The notes: generated from the letters alone by a model not told the origin. A DNA stretch of 64,000 nucleotides from Acetobacter suratthaniensis (GCF_017377745.1 NZ_JAFVMG010000015.1:1-64000); one strand, 5' to 3'; shown: positions 33,445 to 43,523, counted from the stretch's first letter. Program-made: numbers and translations.

Positions 33445-33927
33445 TTACAGGCCCAGAAGGGCCAGTTCGCGCAGTAAAGGCAGGGGCAGGGTGTCTGCTT
33501 TGTCTGTCCGGGGGGTGCCGGGGTGGCTGGGCCGGGCCGTATCAGGGCTATCCAGATCAGGTGGGCTGTCGGCTGCGGTCAGGTAGCGCCACCCCTGAAA
33601 AGGCCGCATGGGGCAGGCCTGCACGCGAATAAGCGTAGGGTTGAGAAAAAACAGCGTGCCGGATGTGCCATCCGCGCGGGTACTGGTTTCAATAGCCAGA
33701 ATTTCCTGACGGCACAGGATCAGCCCCCCGATAACCCGGTAGAGCGAACCGCCGGGCAGGATTTCATCTTTCCGGCGGGGGAAGGAGCGGGTGTGGACCA
33801 CCGGTAGCGGTGTGGCGTGGCCGGGCAGGGTGCGGGCGTTTTCGGGCAGGGTCTGTCGGGCGGCCAGCTCTTCCAGACTACTGACGCCCACAACCAGTTT
33901 TATCAGGTTCAGCATGGTTCCAGACAT
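33445..33927 (-). CDS. DUF1489 family protein
   Basis: A 160-residue protein of the alphaproteobacterial DUF1489 family: LNLIKLVVGVSSLEELA near the start, RRKDEILPGGSLYRVIGG (about residues 52-69) and RPFQGWRYL (about 108-116) with a following PPDL. The function is unknown. The ATG at 33927 was preferred; a TTG eight codons upstream is weaker, and an ATG four codons downstream is also possible. It lies directly after hemW on the same strand, an association I believe is common in alphaproteobacteria. An inverted repeat GCCCTCTTTTT/AAAAAGAGGGC (33379-33412) follows the gene. Confidence 0.85.
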   Translation of the reverse strand: MSGTMLNLIKLVVGVSSLEELAARQTLPENARTLPGHATPLPVVHTRSFPRRKDEILPGGSLYRVIGGLILCRQEILAIETSTRADGTSGTLFFLNPTLIRVQACPMRPFQGWRYLTAADSPPDLDSPDTARPSHPGTPRTDKADTLPLPLLRELALLGL

Positions 33928-33960
33928 GGGGGTTCCGCCCTGTTGTGCCAAGGCAGGCGG

Positions 33961-35178
33961 TTACAGAACCAGTGCGCCTAAAAGGGCTTCAAGCCGCAGC
34001 CGCCCTTCCGGTGTGGCGCGCAGGGTCTGGGGTGTATGGATCAGGTAACCTTCTTCCACCGCTGCGGCGAGTATGGTGGCGTCCAGTGCGTCCTGCAGGG
34101 GCAGGCCGGTGCGGGTGGCAAAGCGTGTGAGGTCTATCCCTTCACGCACGCGCAGGCCCATCAGGAGCATTTCACGCGCCCGTTCGGCACGGCTGAGAGC
34201 ATCGCGCGAGGTTTCGCCGGTTCCGTGCTGTTCCACGCGTTCGGCCCAAGGTTCTGGCGCGCGGTGGCGGCGGGTAGCGTAGAGGCTCCCCTCCTGCGTT
34301 ATGCGGCCATGTGCGCCGGGGCCAAGGCCCAGATAGTCGCCATAGCGCCAGTAGGTGAGGTTATGGCGGCTTTCGCTACCGGGGCGCGCGTAGTTTGAAA
34401 CCTCGTACGCGTCCAGCCCGTGGGCGCGGGTAATCCGGTCTGTGCTGTCATACAGGGCAGCGGCAGTGTCTTCATCGGGCAGGGTAAAGGCACCGGTGCG
34501 GTACAGGGCCTCGAACTTTGTGCCCGGCTCAATGGTGAGCTGGTAGAGCGACAGGTGGTCGGCGGCCAGCGCCAGTGCTGTGCGTAGCTCGTGCTCCCAT
34601 GCGCTCAGGCTCTGGCCGGGACGGGCGTAAATCAGGTCGAACGTCATGCGCCCGAACAGCCCGCGTGCGCATTCAAGGGCGGCCAGTGCCTGTGCTGCCG
34701 AGTGCTCGCGCCCCAGAAAGCGCAGGGCATCATCATCCAGCGCCTGAATACCCAGTGATATGCGGTTGACCCCGGCCTGGGCGAAGTCGCGCAGGCGGGC
34801 AGATTCCACGCTGGTTGGGTTGGCTTCCAGCGTAATTTCAAGGTCAGGGGCCGGGTCAAAAACGGTTTTGGCGAGAGAGATCAGGTTAGCCACGGTTTGG
34901 GGGGCCATGAGCGAAGGTGTGCCGCCACCAAAAAAAATGGATGTCAGACGGCGGCGGCCAAGCTGTGCGCCTTCATAGGCCAGTTCGCGCTCAAGAGCCG
35001 CGCCAAAACGGGCCTGAGGCACAGGCGCGCGCACGTGGGAGTTAAAGTCGCAATACGGGCATTTGGCCAGACAGAACGGCCAATGGATATAAAGTGCGAG
35101 CGGCTCTGCGCTCTCTGCACTGTCCGGCATGGGTTTGCGTTCAGCCCATGCCGGTGTGGTGGGTGTGGAAAGCGGCAC
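33961..35178 (-). CDS. hemW: HemW, radical SAM heme chaperone
   Basis: A 405-residue radical SAM protein with the cluster motif CLAKCPYC (Cys36, Cys40, Cys43), FFGGGTPSLM (SAM contact) and HNLTYW, the motif that marks HemW rather than coproporphyrinogen oxidase HemN. HemW binds heme and delivers it to respiratory enzymes. The GTG at 35178 sits eight bases after the kup stop; an ATG at 35130 is an alternative that would still keep the YIHWPFC start of the domain. DUF1489 follows. Confidence 0.9.
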   Translation of the reverse strand: MPLSTPTTPAWAERKPMPDSAESAEPLALYIHWPFCLAKCPYCDFNSHVRAPVPQARFGAALERELAYEGAQLGRRRLTSIFFGGGTPSLMAPQTVANLISLAKTVFDPAPDLEITLEANPTSVESARLRDFAQAGVNRISLGIQALDDDALRFLGREHSAAQALAALECARGLFGRMTFDLIYARPGQSLSAWEHELRTALALAADHLSLYQLTIEPGTKFEALYRTGAFTLPDEDTAAALYDSTDRITRAHGLDAYEVSNYARPGSESRHNLTYWRYGDYLGLGPGAHGRITQEGSLYATRRHRAPEPWAERVEQHGTGETSRDALSRAERAREMLLMGLRVREGIDLTRFATRTGLPLQDALDATILAAAVEEGYLIHTPQTLRATPEGRLRLEALLGALVL

Positions 35179-35186
35179 GGGGCGGC

Positions 35187-37172
35187 TCAGATCGCCACCT
35201 TCACGCCCAGCTCCACCACGCGGTCAGGCGGAATGCGGAAGAATTCCATGCTGGAGGTGGAGTTACGAACCATGAACATGAAGATGGACATCCGCCAGCG
35301 CGACATGCGCGGCACGGAGGAGCGGGTAATCAGCTCGCGTGACGTGAAGTAGGAAGCCTGAAGGGCATCAAAATCCACGCCGTTGGTTTTGAGTTCTTCC
35401 AGCGCACGGGGGATATTGGGCATTTCCATAAAGCCGTAACGCAGGATTACGCGGTAGATGTCGGGCGAGAGTTCTTCCACCGTCACGCGGTGGCCGCGTT
35501 CGGCCTCGGGCTGGTCGAGGTTCTGTACGGTTACGAACAGCACATGGTCATGCAGGATTTTGTTATGCCGCAGGTTGTGCAGCAGGCAGGGCGGCACAAA
35601 GTCGGGCGTGCTGGTCATGAACACTGCCATGCCCGGCACGCGGATGGTGCGTGACTGCGGCAGACGGGCGATAAAGCTGCCCATGGGCAGGCTGTCCTGT
35701 CGCTGGCGGCTGATGATAAGCCCACGACCTTTTTTCCATGTCGTCATCATCAGTGTCAGCGCGCAGCCGAGCAGCACCGGCACCCAGCCGCCATCGGGAA
35801 TTTTGAGCGCGTTGGCCAGAAAGAACGTGCCATCCAGCATCAGAAAGCCGCCAAACACCAGCCCCACCTGCCATGCGGGCCAGTTGAAGTGCCGCCGGAA
35901 CACCGCAATGGCCAGAATGGAGGTGCAGATGAACGTACCCGTAACCGCAATGCCGTAGGCCGAGGCAAGGGCATCGGAACTGCGGAAGGCCAGCACCAGC
36001 AGCACCGAGCCGATAGCCAGAAAGCGGTTGAAGTCAGGGAGGTAAATCTGCCCTTCTTCTTCGGCATTGGTGTGGGTAATCCGCAGGCGGGGCATGTAAC
36101 CGAGCTGGATAAGCTGGCGGCACAGCGAGAACCCGCCCGAAATACCAGCCTGACTGGCAATGACCGTGGCCAGCGTGGACAGAACCACCATCAGGCCGCG
36201 CATCCAGTGCGGGCACATGAGAAAGAAGGGGTTGGCCAGCGTTGTAGGCTCGGCAATGACCAGAGCAGCCTGACCGAAATAGTTCAGCACCAGCATGGGC
36301 AGCACAAAGAACAGCCACGCATAGCGGATGGGCGTGCGCCCGAAATGCCCCATATCGGCGTAAAGCGCCTCGCCACCGGTTACGCACAGCACGACAGCGC
36401 CCAGAGCCAGAAACGACAGCCTGCCGTGATAGAACACGAACTCCAGCGCATAGGTGGGCGACAGAGCCAGCAGAATATGCGGGTGATGCAGGATCTGCAG
36501 CAGGCCAAGCGTGCCAATGGTGCCAAACCACAGCAGCATGATCGGGCCGAAAATCGTGCCGACCCGCCCGGTGCCGACCCACTGCACGCTGAACAGGCTG
36601 ATAATGACAATAATCGCGACCGGAATAACGAAGTCATGGGCCGCAGGGATGCTGACTTCCACCCCTTCGATCGCGGAAAGCACCGAAATGGCGGGGGTGA
36701 TGATCCCATCACCAAAAAACAGACACGCCCCCACAATACCCACCATGGCCAGAATGGTGCGTGTACGGGCCTGCGTTGAAACACGCTGCGCCAGTGACAT
36801 GATGGCCAGAATGCCGCCTTCGCCATTATGGTCGGCGCGCATGATCAGGGTGACGTATTTCAGCGTCACGATCAGGATCAACGTCCAGAAGATAAGGCTC
36901 GCCACCCCCATGATTTCCCACGGTTCAGCCGTATGGTGGCCCGAGATAATCTCGACCGTGGAGCGGAAGGCGTAAAGCGGGCTGGTGCCGATATCACCAT
37001 AAACGACCCCCAGCACGCCCAGCAGGGCGGCCATGCCGACAGGTGCCAGCGTGTGCTGGGGCTGGTCGGCGTCGAACTCGGCAATATGCCGGGGCGCTGC
37101 GTCCCGGTTGTCCGTGGGGTGTGCCGCGCTACCGGTGGGGGCCGGGCCGGTGGGGGGGGTAGGGTCGGTCAT
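35187..37172 (-). CDS. kup: Kup-type potassium transporter
   Basis: A 661-residue K+/H+ symporter of the KUP/HAK family. After a 35-residue soluble start, the conserved GVVYGDIGTSPLYAF (about 55-69) opens the 12-helix membrane domain; GEALYADMGHFG (about 268-279) and SQAGISGGF are further family hallmarks. A C-terminal cytoplasmic domain begins near residue 490. It imports potassium in the inner membrane. hemW lies just downstream. Confidence 0.95.
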   Translation of the reverse strand: MTDPTPPTGPAPTGSAAHPTDNRDAAPRHIAEFDADQPQHTLAPVGMAALLGVLGVVYGDIGTSPLYAFRSTVEIISGHHTAEPWEIMGVASLIFWTLILIVTLKYVTLIMRADHNGEGGILAIMSLAQRVSTQARTRTILAMVGIVGACLFFGDGIITPAISVLSAIEGVEVSIPAAHDFVIPVAIIVIISLFSVQWVGTGRVGTIFGPIMLLWFGTIGTLGLLQILHHPHILLALSPTYALEFVFYHGRLSFLALGAVVLCVTGGEALYADMGHFGRTPIRYAWLFFVLPMLVLNYFGQAALVIAEPTTLANPFFLMCPHWMRGLMVVLSTLATVIASQAGISGGFSLCRQLIQLGYMPRLRITHTNAEEEGQIYLPDFNRFLAIGSVLLVLAFRSSDALASAYGIAVTGTFICTSILAIAVFRRHFNWPAWQVGLVFGGFLMLDGTFFLANALKIPDGGWVPVLLGCALTLMMTTWKKGRGLIISRQRQDSLPMGSFIARLPQSRTIRVPGMAVFMTSTPDFVPPCLLHNLRHNKILHDHVLFVTVQNLDQPEAERGHRVTVEELSPDIYRVILRYGFMEMPNIPRALEELKTNGVDFDALQASYFTSRELITRSSVPRMSRWRMSIFMFMVRNSTSSMEFFRIPPDRVVELGVKVAI

Positions 37173-37286
37173 GGTGCCTCTGGCTGTGTGTCAGGGGTGG
37201 GGCGCGATCCCCGAACTGTGCATAGAGTTAGACAAAGGCCCGAGGCAAGGCATACCCGCTGCCTGCATGGGGCAGAGCAATGTGGC

Positions 37287-38048
37287 TCAGGGCGCAAGGG
37301 TGGTTGCGGGCGTGGGGCGCGGGCCAAAAATGGCGGTGCCCACCCGCACCAGAGTTGCGCCTTCGGCTATGGCCAGTTCAAAATCGGCGGACATGCCCAT
37401 GGACAGCACCGAAAGCCCATGTGTGTGGGCCATGGCGCGGAGCAGACGGAAATGTGGCCGGGGGTCTTCATGCGCGGGGGGAATGCACATCAACCCGCGC
37501 AGCCTGTCGCCAAAGCGCTGGCGGCAGGCGCGGATCAGGGCATCGGCCTGTTCGCGCGGGACGCCGAATTTCTGCGGCTCATCTCCGGTGTTTACTTCCA
37601 CCAGCAGGTCGGGCAGGCGGCCCTGTGTCTGGGCGGCACGATCCAGCGCATCAGCCAGTGCCGGACGGTCCAGACTTTCTATCATGTCGGCCAGCCGCAC
37701 AGCTTCACGCGCTTTGTTGGTCTGTAGTCCACCGATCAGGTGCAGGCGCATATCCGGGCTGTCTGTGCGCAGGGCGGGAAATTTTTCAGCGGCTTCCTGC
37801 ACACGGTTTTCGCCAAAAACATGCTGCCCGGCCTGCATGGCTGCCCGCACGCTGGCCTGTGGGTGAAATTTTGAAACAGCGACCAGCGTCACATCAGCCG
37901 GGTTGCGGCTGGCCTGTGCGGCGGCCTCATCCATGCGAGCACGGATGGCGCTTAGTCTGTCAGCGATGGTGTGCGGGCTGGGCGTCGCGCCATCGTGGGC
38001 TGCGGCGGCGTCAAGTGTTTCGGGCCGGAGGGCGACAGAAGGTTCCAT
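37287..38048 (-). CDS. YggS family PLP homeostasis protein
   Basis: A 253-residue PLP-binding protein (YggS/PLPBP). The pyridoxal lysine is in LVAVSKFHP (about residue 57), followed by FGENRVQEA and LIGGLQTNKAR (about 99-109). It has a single barrel domain and no decarboxylase domain; it keeps free PLP in balance rather than catalysing a reaction. The ATG at 38048 is preferred over a TTG ten codons earlier. It is the last gene of a leftward stretch following the quinone oxidoreductase. Confidence 0.92.
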   Translation of the reverse strand: MEPSVALRPETLDAAAAHDGATPSPHTIADRLSAIRARMDEAAAQASRNPADVTLVAVSKFHPQASVRAAMQAGQHVFGENRVQEAAEKFPALRTDSPDMRLHLIGGLQTNKAREAVRLADMIESLDRPALADALDRAAQTQGRLPDLLVEVNTGDEPQKFGVPREQADALIRACRQRFGDRLRGLMCIPPAHEDPRPHFRLLRAMAHTHGLSVLSMGMSADFELAIAEGATLVRVGTAIFGPRPTPATTLAP

Positions 38049-38136
38049 GACACACCACAGTTTCTCAAAGCCGTACAATTCTTCAAGAGCGGGGCGGGGT
38101 CAAGAGGCCGGGCCACCGGGTGGGCGCGTATATGGC

Positions 38137-39162
38137 TCAGTCGGTGGCGACCCGCAATATGATCTTGCCTGAATGTGTGCCCGCTTCCATGTCGGCCTGA
38201 GCCTTGGCGGCCTGTTCCAGCGTGTAGGTGGCATGGATAAGCGGGCGGATTGTGCCGTCTTCCAGCAGGGGCCAGACATGGGTGCGCAGCCCGTGGGCGA
38301 TGCGTGCCTTGGCGGCGGCATCACGCGGGCGCAGGTTGCTGCCGGTTACGATCAGCCTGCGGGTCATGATCCGGGCCAGATCAGCCTGTTCCGCCTTGGC
38401 CCCGCCTTGCAGGGCGATGATGACCAGACGCCCATCAGGCGCGAGGGATTTGAGGTTGCGGTTGAAATACGCCCCGCCAATCATGTCCAGAATGATATTG
38501 ACGCCCTCATCATGCGTCATGGCGCGGATACGGGTCAGAAAGTCTTCTTCGCGGTAGTTGATGGCCCGTGCTCCCAGCGTTTCGCACAGGGCGCATTTTT
38601 CAGCGGAACCCGCCGTGGCAAAGGCTTCGCCCCCAAAGGCGCGTACAAGCTGGATAGCCGTGGTGCCGATACCGCTTGTGCCGCCATGAATAAGCACGCG
38701 CGTGCCTTTGGGGGGCAGGGCGGGCATGAACAGGTTTGACCAGACCGTAAAATATGTTTCGGGCAGGGCGGCGGCCTGTACGGCATCAAAGCCCGTGGGC
38801 CACGGCAGGCACTGGCCTACGGGGGCCAGACAGTATTCGGCATAGCCGCCACCATTGGTGAGGGCACAGACACGGCTGCCGATGGCGGGCATGGTTGCCT
38901 CTTCCAACGGTGCACCGCAGGCAACCACCTCGCCCGCGATTTCAAGCCCCAGTCGTGGGTTGGCACCCGGCGGGGGCGGATACAGGCCTTGCCGCTGGAT
39001 CAGATCCGGGCGGTTTACCCCTGCGGCCATGACACGGATCAGCACCTCGCCCCGGCCCGGTGTGGGTAAGGCAATGGATTCAACCCGCAAGACGTCCGGC
39101 CCGCCGGGTTCTTCAAAACAGACCGCCTTCATGGAAGGGGGAAGGGTGTGGTGCGTTGTCAT
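38137..39162 (-). CDS. NAD(P)H quinone oxidoreductase, PIG3/zeta-crystallin type
   Basis: A 341-residue MDR-family enzyme without catalytic zinc ligands. GVNRPDLIQRQGLYPPPPG (about residues 53-71) is typical of the TP53I3-like quinone oxidoreductases, and LIHGGTSGIGTTAIQL (about 156-171) is the nucleotide-binding motif. It reduces quinones with NADPH and protects against reactive compounds. It starts divergently from nothing; ClC follows upstream on the same strand with about 87 bases between. Confidence 0.9.
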   Translation of the reverse strand: MTTHHTLPPSMKAVCFEEPGGPDVLRVESIALPTPGRGEVLIRVMAAGVNRPDLIQRQGLYPPPPGANPRLGLEIAGEVVACGAPLEEATMPAIGSRVCALTNGGGYAEYCLAPVGQCLPWPTGFDAVQAAALPETYFTVWSNLFMPALPPKGTRVLIHGGTSGIGTTAIQLVRAFGGEAFATAGSAEKCALCETLGARAINYREEDFLTRIRAMTHDEGVNIILDMIGGAYFNRNLKSLAPDGRLVIIALQGGAKAEQADLARIMTRRLIVTGSNLRPRDAAAKARIAHGLRTHVWPLLEDGTIRPLIHATYTLEQAAKAQADMEAGTHSGKIILRVATD

Positions 39163-39249
39163 GACATACCTGTGTCCCGCAAAATGACGGACTACGACTA
39201 TGAACCCCGGCCCTGACCCCGGACAAGGTCTGGCGTGTTCACGTCCGTG

Positions 39250-41064
39250 CTAGGGGTGGGGGCCGCTACCCGTGCCGCTACGGGGGGCAGGTGTGTAGCG
39301 GATGTGTTTTTCCCCTGCCAGATCGCGGCGGATACGCTCAAGCTCCTCCGCATGGCGGCGCAGCACATAGCGTTCGCTCAATAGGCCGAGTACCCGACCC
39401 GTGCCATCCACCACAGCCAGCGCAGGGCGGCCCGTGCGCTCGAAGGCCGCTACGGCATCGGCCATGCAGGTTTCGGGGCTGAGGGTTTCGAAGCGGGCCT
39501 CCGCCAGAGACGATAGCGGGTGTTCCGGCACGGCGTTGATGGACATCAGCCGCGTGGTGTCCACCATGCCCTGATAATGGTTGTGGGCATCATGCAGCAC
39601 AATATGGCGCGGCATCCGGCCTGCAAGGGCGGTGCGGGCGGTTTCCACCCGCTCATCGGCGGGGAGGGAGTCTGTCTCGGTGCGCATCATATGCGCGACA
39701 GTCAGGGCGCGCAGCCACCCCACATCCACGCCTGAGCGGATATTTTCCCCGCGCAGGTGAAAGCGCCATGTGGCAAAGGTGTAGCCAAACGACCGCCGGA
39801 CGGTCAGCGATGCGGCAATGGCCGCCAGCGCCACGCTGGCCGTCATGCCCACACTGTGGGTGGTTTCGAGGGCCAGCAGGATCATGGTCAGCGGTGCGCC
39901 GATAACGGCGGTGGCCAAAGCCCCCATGCCCGCGACCGTGCAGAGCGAAAGCGGCAGGGGCGCAAAGGGCGCGATTAGCCCCGCGAACACCGCCCCCACC
40001 AGCACCCCCAGATAGAGCGAGGCAAAGAACAGCCCGCCCCGAAACCCCGCCCCGATGGACAAAACGGTGGCCAGCACCTTCAGGCACAGCAGTTCCAGCG
40101 CCAGTTCCATACCCGGCGGGCTAACCAGCCGTGCCCGCATGGCCATATGCCCCGATGACAGCACGGAGGGAGAAATCAGCGCCAGCCCCCCCACCAGCAG
40201 TCCCCCCAGAGCGGGGCGCAGCCAGTCCTGTTTGAGCAACTGGCGAAACAGGGTTTCGGCCCGTGCCGCACTTTTCATCAGCACAATGCCCGCATGTGCG
40301 CAGGCTATGCCCAGAATAATCAGTAGCGGCCACGCCAGAGGCGGAATGGTGTCCGGGGAGGCCACTGTAACAGCCGGGAGTGATGCCCCTGTCAGCCGTG
40401 CAACCGCAAGGGCGCAGAGTGTCGCGCTGGCGACAGGGGCGAGCAGCGTGAAGGCGTAGGAGCCGATAATAAGTTCAAACGCATAGAATGCCCCAGCCAA
40501 CGGGGCATCGAACGCCGCCCCGATAGCCCCCGCCGCCCCGCAGCCAACGAGCAGTCGCACATCGGCGCGGTGCAGCCGCAAGAGACGGCCTATGCGTGAG
40601 GCAATGGCGGAACCCATTTGGCTGAAGCCCGCTTCCAGCCCCAAAGAGGCACCGCAGCCGTTGGACAGCACCGTCTGCCCTGCAACCACAAGACTATCGG
40701 CCAGCGACATGCGCCCCCCATGCAGGGCATTGGCCTCGATCGGGTCAACCGGGCGTCGGCGTTTTTGCTGGTTCAGGCGTCTTTGCCACCAGCCCAGCAG
40801 CAGCCCACCGGCAACCGGTACGCACAGCACGCGCCACGGGCTGACAGTGGCCAGTCCCGAAAGCCGCCCGATACCCGGTGCAATCAGGTGGTGTGCAAGC
40901 AGGGTGGCCTGTGTCATGGCCGCGACACACAGCCCGGCCAGTACGCCGGACAGGGCCGCGAGAAAAACCAGCCACAGGAAATCCGTGCGAACCAGCGCGC
41001 GCAGGGCGGCCAGCAGGCGGGCAGGAGTGTTGTGACTCCGCAGGTGCTCCAGCAGGGCTGTCAT
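39250..41064 (-). CDS. ClC family anion channel/transporter with CBS domains
   Basis: A 604-residue ClC protein with about ten membrane segments (residues 30-440) and a C-terminal pair of CBS domains (about 470-590). The gating glutamate is present in GLEAG (about residue 142) in place of the usual GREGP. The normal GSGIP filter motif at the N-terminal helix is replaced by RPVDP, and GxFxP by GGLFFAS. So it is a divergent ClC, and chloride as the substrate should not be taken for granted. Neighbours do not hint at another ion. Confidence 0.88.
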   Translation of the reverse strand: MTALLEHLRSHNTPARLLAALRALVRTDFLWLVFLAALSGVLAGLCVAAMTQATLLAHHLIAPGIGRLSGLATVSPWRVLCVPVAGGLLLGWWQRRLNQQKRRRPVDPIEANALHGGRMSLADSLVVAGQTVLSNGCGASLGLEAGFSQMGSAIASRIGRLLRLHRADVRLLVGCGAAGAIGAAFDAPLAGAFYAFELIIGSYAFTLLAPVASATLCALAVARLTGASLPAVTVASPDTIPPLAWPLLIILGIACAHAGIVLMKSAARAETLFRQLLKQDWLRPALGGLLVGGLALISPSVLSSGHMAMRARLVSPPGMELALELLCLKVLATVLSIGAGFRGGLFFASLYLGVLVGAVFAGLIAPFAPLPLSLCTVAGMGALATAVIGAPLTMILLALETTHSVGMTASVALAAIAASLTVRRSFGYTFATWRFHLRGENIRSGVDVGWLRALTVAHMMRTETDSLPADERVETARTALAGRMPRHIVLHDAHNHYQGMVDTTRLMSINAVPEHPLSSLAEARFETLSPETCMADAVAAFERTGRPALAVVDGTGRVLGLLSERYVLRRHAEELERIRRDLAGEKHIRYTPAPRSGTGSGPHP

Positions 41065-41115
41065 GCCGCCAGTCTTACCAGCAGGGCCGCACCCGGTTCA
41101 ACCGGGGGCGTGCTC

Positions 41116-42480
41116 TTATGGCGGGGGCGGGGTGTTCGTGCGGGCGGGGGTCGAGGCAACAAACAGCAGCGGGAGCCAGAACAGGTACCACATCATGCTC
41201 GGGCCACGGGCGATCTGGCTCATATCCGTCATGGCGCAAAGCGTGGTGAACAGGAGCAGAATGACCGCCAGCGGGCGCTCTGCTGGTGTGGCCACAAGGG
41301 CTGCGCGCAGGGCGGACAGCATGAAAACCAGCAGCAGCCCCAGCCCCACCACACCATTATACACCCAGGCCGACAGAAAGAGGTTGTGGGGAAAGGATTC
41401 ATTATGAATGCGCGCGAGATGGTATGTCGGGCCATAGCCCAGCCATGGGTGCTGCTGAATGGCCTCCCATGATGTCCGCCAGATGGCCAGCCGGGAGGAA
41501 TCGCCGCGCTCCATCGCCATCTGCCAGGCATGATGCAGGGTGGGGAATGTCAGCAGCACGGGCACGGCGGCCAGAAGCAGGAGGCCCGCCGTCAGCTTCA
41601 GGGCCAGACGTGGGTTGGCCCAGAACGCCAGAAGGGGGGCCGCCACAACCATGCTGCCCACCGGGCCACGGCTACCTGTCAGTACCATAAACAGGAAGCC
41701 CATGCAGCAGACAGCCGCACACAGGAGACGGCCTGCGGGGAGCACGCCGGGTTTGTGCCGCGCAAAAGAATGGCGGCACAGCCGATCCAGCGCCAGCAGC
41801 ACGATGGTGCCGATAATGATTGCCCCGATAATCTGGTGGCGAGAAGCCGCCCAGCCGGTCATGCGGAATGGCCCGGCATTCGATAATGCCGAAAACAGAA
41901 AGGGCAGGCGGGCGAAGACGATGAGAAGGTTCACCATACCCGCGCCGATCAGGACACAGATCAGTCGCTCGCGGAACTGCCTGCCGTGGCGCAACCCGTC
42001 ATCAAGGCTGAGCACGAAGGCCAGCGTACACACCACGTTCAGGGTCCACAGGGCTATCAGTCCGGGGGAGAAGGGTACGCGCGCATCCCATGTCAGCGAG
42101 GCTGTAAACCATGCGATAATGACTACGGCCAGTTGTGTTGGCACAGGCAGGCTGCGCCAGTAGCGGGCGAGCAGGGTACGCCATGCGGCCATGCCCGTTT
42201 TCTGGGCGGGCAGGGTCTGGCGTATCTGGGCCTGTGCATGCCACAGGGCACGCAAGGCCAGCGGCAGCATGAGGATGTAGAACACATCTGCCCAGATTGG
42301 CTCGGGGTACAGAACAAACCCGGCCGCCAGCACCAGCAGGGTAACCTGATGGAGCAGCGGGCGAGGTGTGTCGCGCCATTGGGTGGCAAAGCGGTTCCAC
42401 CACTGGCCCATGCTGGCGCGCAGGGCGGTCATGGCGTCTGATCCGGGTTTGTCGGACAGGCCGGTAGTCCCCTTTACCAT
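41116..42480 (-). CDS. O-antigen ligase-like membrane protein
   Basis: A 454-residue polytopic protein of the WaaL/Wzy_C family with about 11 hydrophobic segments. The GSRGPVGSMVVAAPLLAFW segment (about residues 269-287) and the periplasmic loop WEAIQQHPWLGYGPTYH (about 337-353) are typical of O-antigen ligases and polymerases. It would join or polymerise surface polysaccharide on the periplasmic side. The start overlaps the stop of the glycosyltransferase gene by seven bases, so the two are coupled. An internal ATG at 42432 is a possible alternative start. Confidence 0.85.
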   Translation of the reverse strand: MVKGTTGLSDKPGSDAMTALRASMGQWWNRFATQWRDTPRPLLHQVTLLVLAAGFVLYPEPIWADVFYILMLPLALRALWHAQAQIRQTLPAQKTGMAAWRTLLARYWRSLPVPTQLAVVIIAWFTASLTWDARVPFSPGLIALWTLNVVCTLAFVLSLDDGLRHGRQFRERLICVLIGAGMVNLLIVFARLPFLFSALSNAGPFRMTGWAASRHQIIGAIIIGTIVLLALDRLCRHSFARHKPGVLPAGRLLCAAVCCMGFLFMVLTGSRGPVGSMVVAAPLLAFWANPRLALKLTAGLLLLAAVPVLLTFPTLHHAWQMAMERGDSSRLAIWRTSWEAIQQHPWLGYGPTYHLARIHNESFPHNLFLSAWVYNGVVGLGLLLVFMLSALRAALVATPAERPLAVILLLFTTLCAMTDMSQIARGPSMMWYLFWLPLLFVASTPARTNTPPPP

Positions 42481-43523
42481 GGCATGTCTTCGGGGGCGCG
42501 TTCGCCCAACAGCACCGCGATCAGATGTGCGGCTACGGCCTGTTCATTGAAACGCGCGAAATAGCGTGCACGGCCTGCTTCGGCCATGCGCATGCGCGTT
42601 TCGGGTTCGGCCGTCAGGCGGGCCAGTTTTTCTTCGAGTTCTTCCTGTGTTGCGAAGAACAGCATTTCGTCTTCTTCGAAATATGTCTCGTAACCCGTCT
42701 GGCGTTCTATGGCGACCAGCGTGCCATTGCCTGCAAGCTGGGCGATCCGGTCTGAGCTGTACAGGAAATGATCAGCCCGGCGCGAGATGTTCAGCCCGAT
42801 GGCGGAGGATGCGACACTGTGCATGTAATTGGTGGAGTTCATATGCGGCATGCCCCGCAGGCCCGCCAGTTTCATGCGGAGCTGGGGCAGGCGCTCGGCC
42901 AGCTGGCCGATAAAGCGATCCATATCCCATGCCGTGCCGCAGATCGTGCGCAAAGGTTCGCGCGGGTTGCCGCAGGCGTAAAACAGGTCGTAAGGCAGAT
43001 CGCGCACCAGATCAGCCCGGCCGCGTTCTATCGAGCGATCAACCGGGTTGGGCATGAAGCTCATGACGTATCGCCCGCCCTCACGCATTTGCGCCAGCGG
43101 TTCGCCCGCCGTGGTAATGAAGGTGGCATCCACCTGAGCGAGCTTGTTGCGGATACGGCGGATATTGTCGGGTTCGAACAGCGGATCGGCATTCCACTGG
43201 GCAATCCGCAGGTTGGGCAGGCTTTCACGGATAATGTCGAGCGTTTGCGGGTTAATCATGTCCGCATGGCCAAGGAACATCAGGTCGGGCCGGTGGTGGC
43301 GGCAGAACGCGATCAGGGTTGCGTTAACGGCCCGCCGCCCGAGCTTGCGGCTTTTCAGCCATGACTGCGCCCGGGCCATATCCCTGTCGGCAAAGTTGAG
43401 TACCAGATGGCCAAGACGCGTAAAGCCGTTGGCAAGCTTGATCTGGATGGAATACTGGGTGTTGGAGCGAAGCCCGGTAGGAAAATCCCCCACATTGACG
43501 ATTGTCAGAGGTGATTGTGTCAT
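42474..43523 (-). CDS. Glycosyltransferase, CgeB/GT1-like
   Basis: A 349-residue protein resembling CgeB-like glycosyltransferases. The N-terminal half has IVNVGDFPTGL and a conserved IAQWNADPLFEPDN (about residues 124-137). The C-terminal half has YLYSSDRIAQLAGNGTL-like features and a typical GT tail NEQAVAAHLIAVLLG. It is predicted to be soluble and to add a sugar during surface polysaccharide assembly. The O-antigen ligase-like gene follows with overlap. Confidence 0.78.
   Translation of the reverse strand: MTQSPLTIVNVGDFPTGLRSNTQYSIQIKLANGFTRLGHLVLNFADRDMARAQSWLKSRKLGRRAVNATLIAFCRHHRPDLMFLGHADMINPQTLDIIRESLPNLRIAQWNADPLFEPDNIRRIRNKLAQVDATFITTAGEPLAQMREGGRYVMSFMPNPVDRSIERGRADLVRDLPYDLFYACGNPREPLRTICGTAWDMDRFIGQLAERLPQLRMKLAGLRGMPHMNSTNYMHSVASSAIGLNISRRADHFLYSSDRIAQLAGNGTLVAIERQTGYETYFEEDEMLFFATQEELEEKLARLTAEPETRMRMAEAGRARYFARFNEQAVAAHLIAVLLGERAPEDMPW

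Noticed and set aside
36889..37866. Several plus-strand open frames over kup and yggS
   Set aside because: They overlap well-supported minus-strand genes and show no family similarity.
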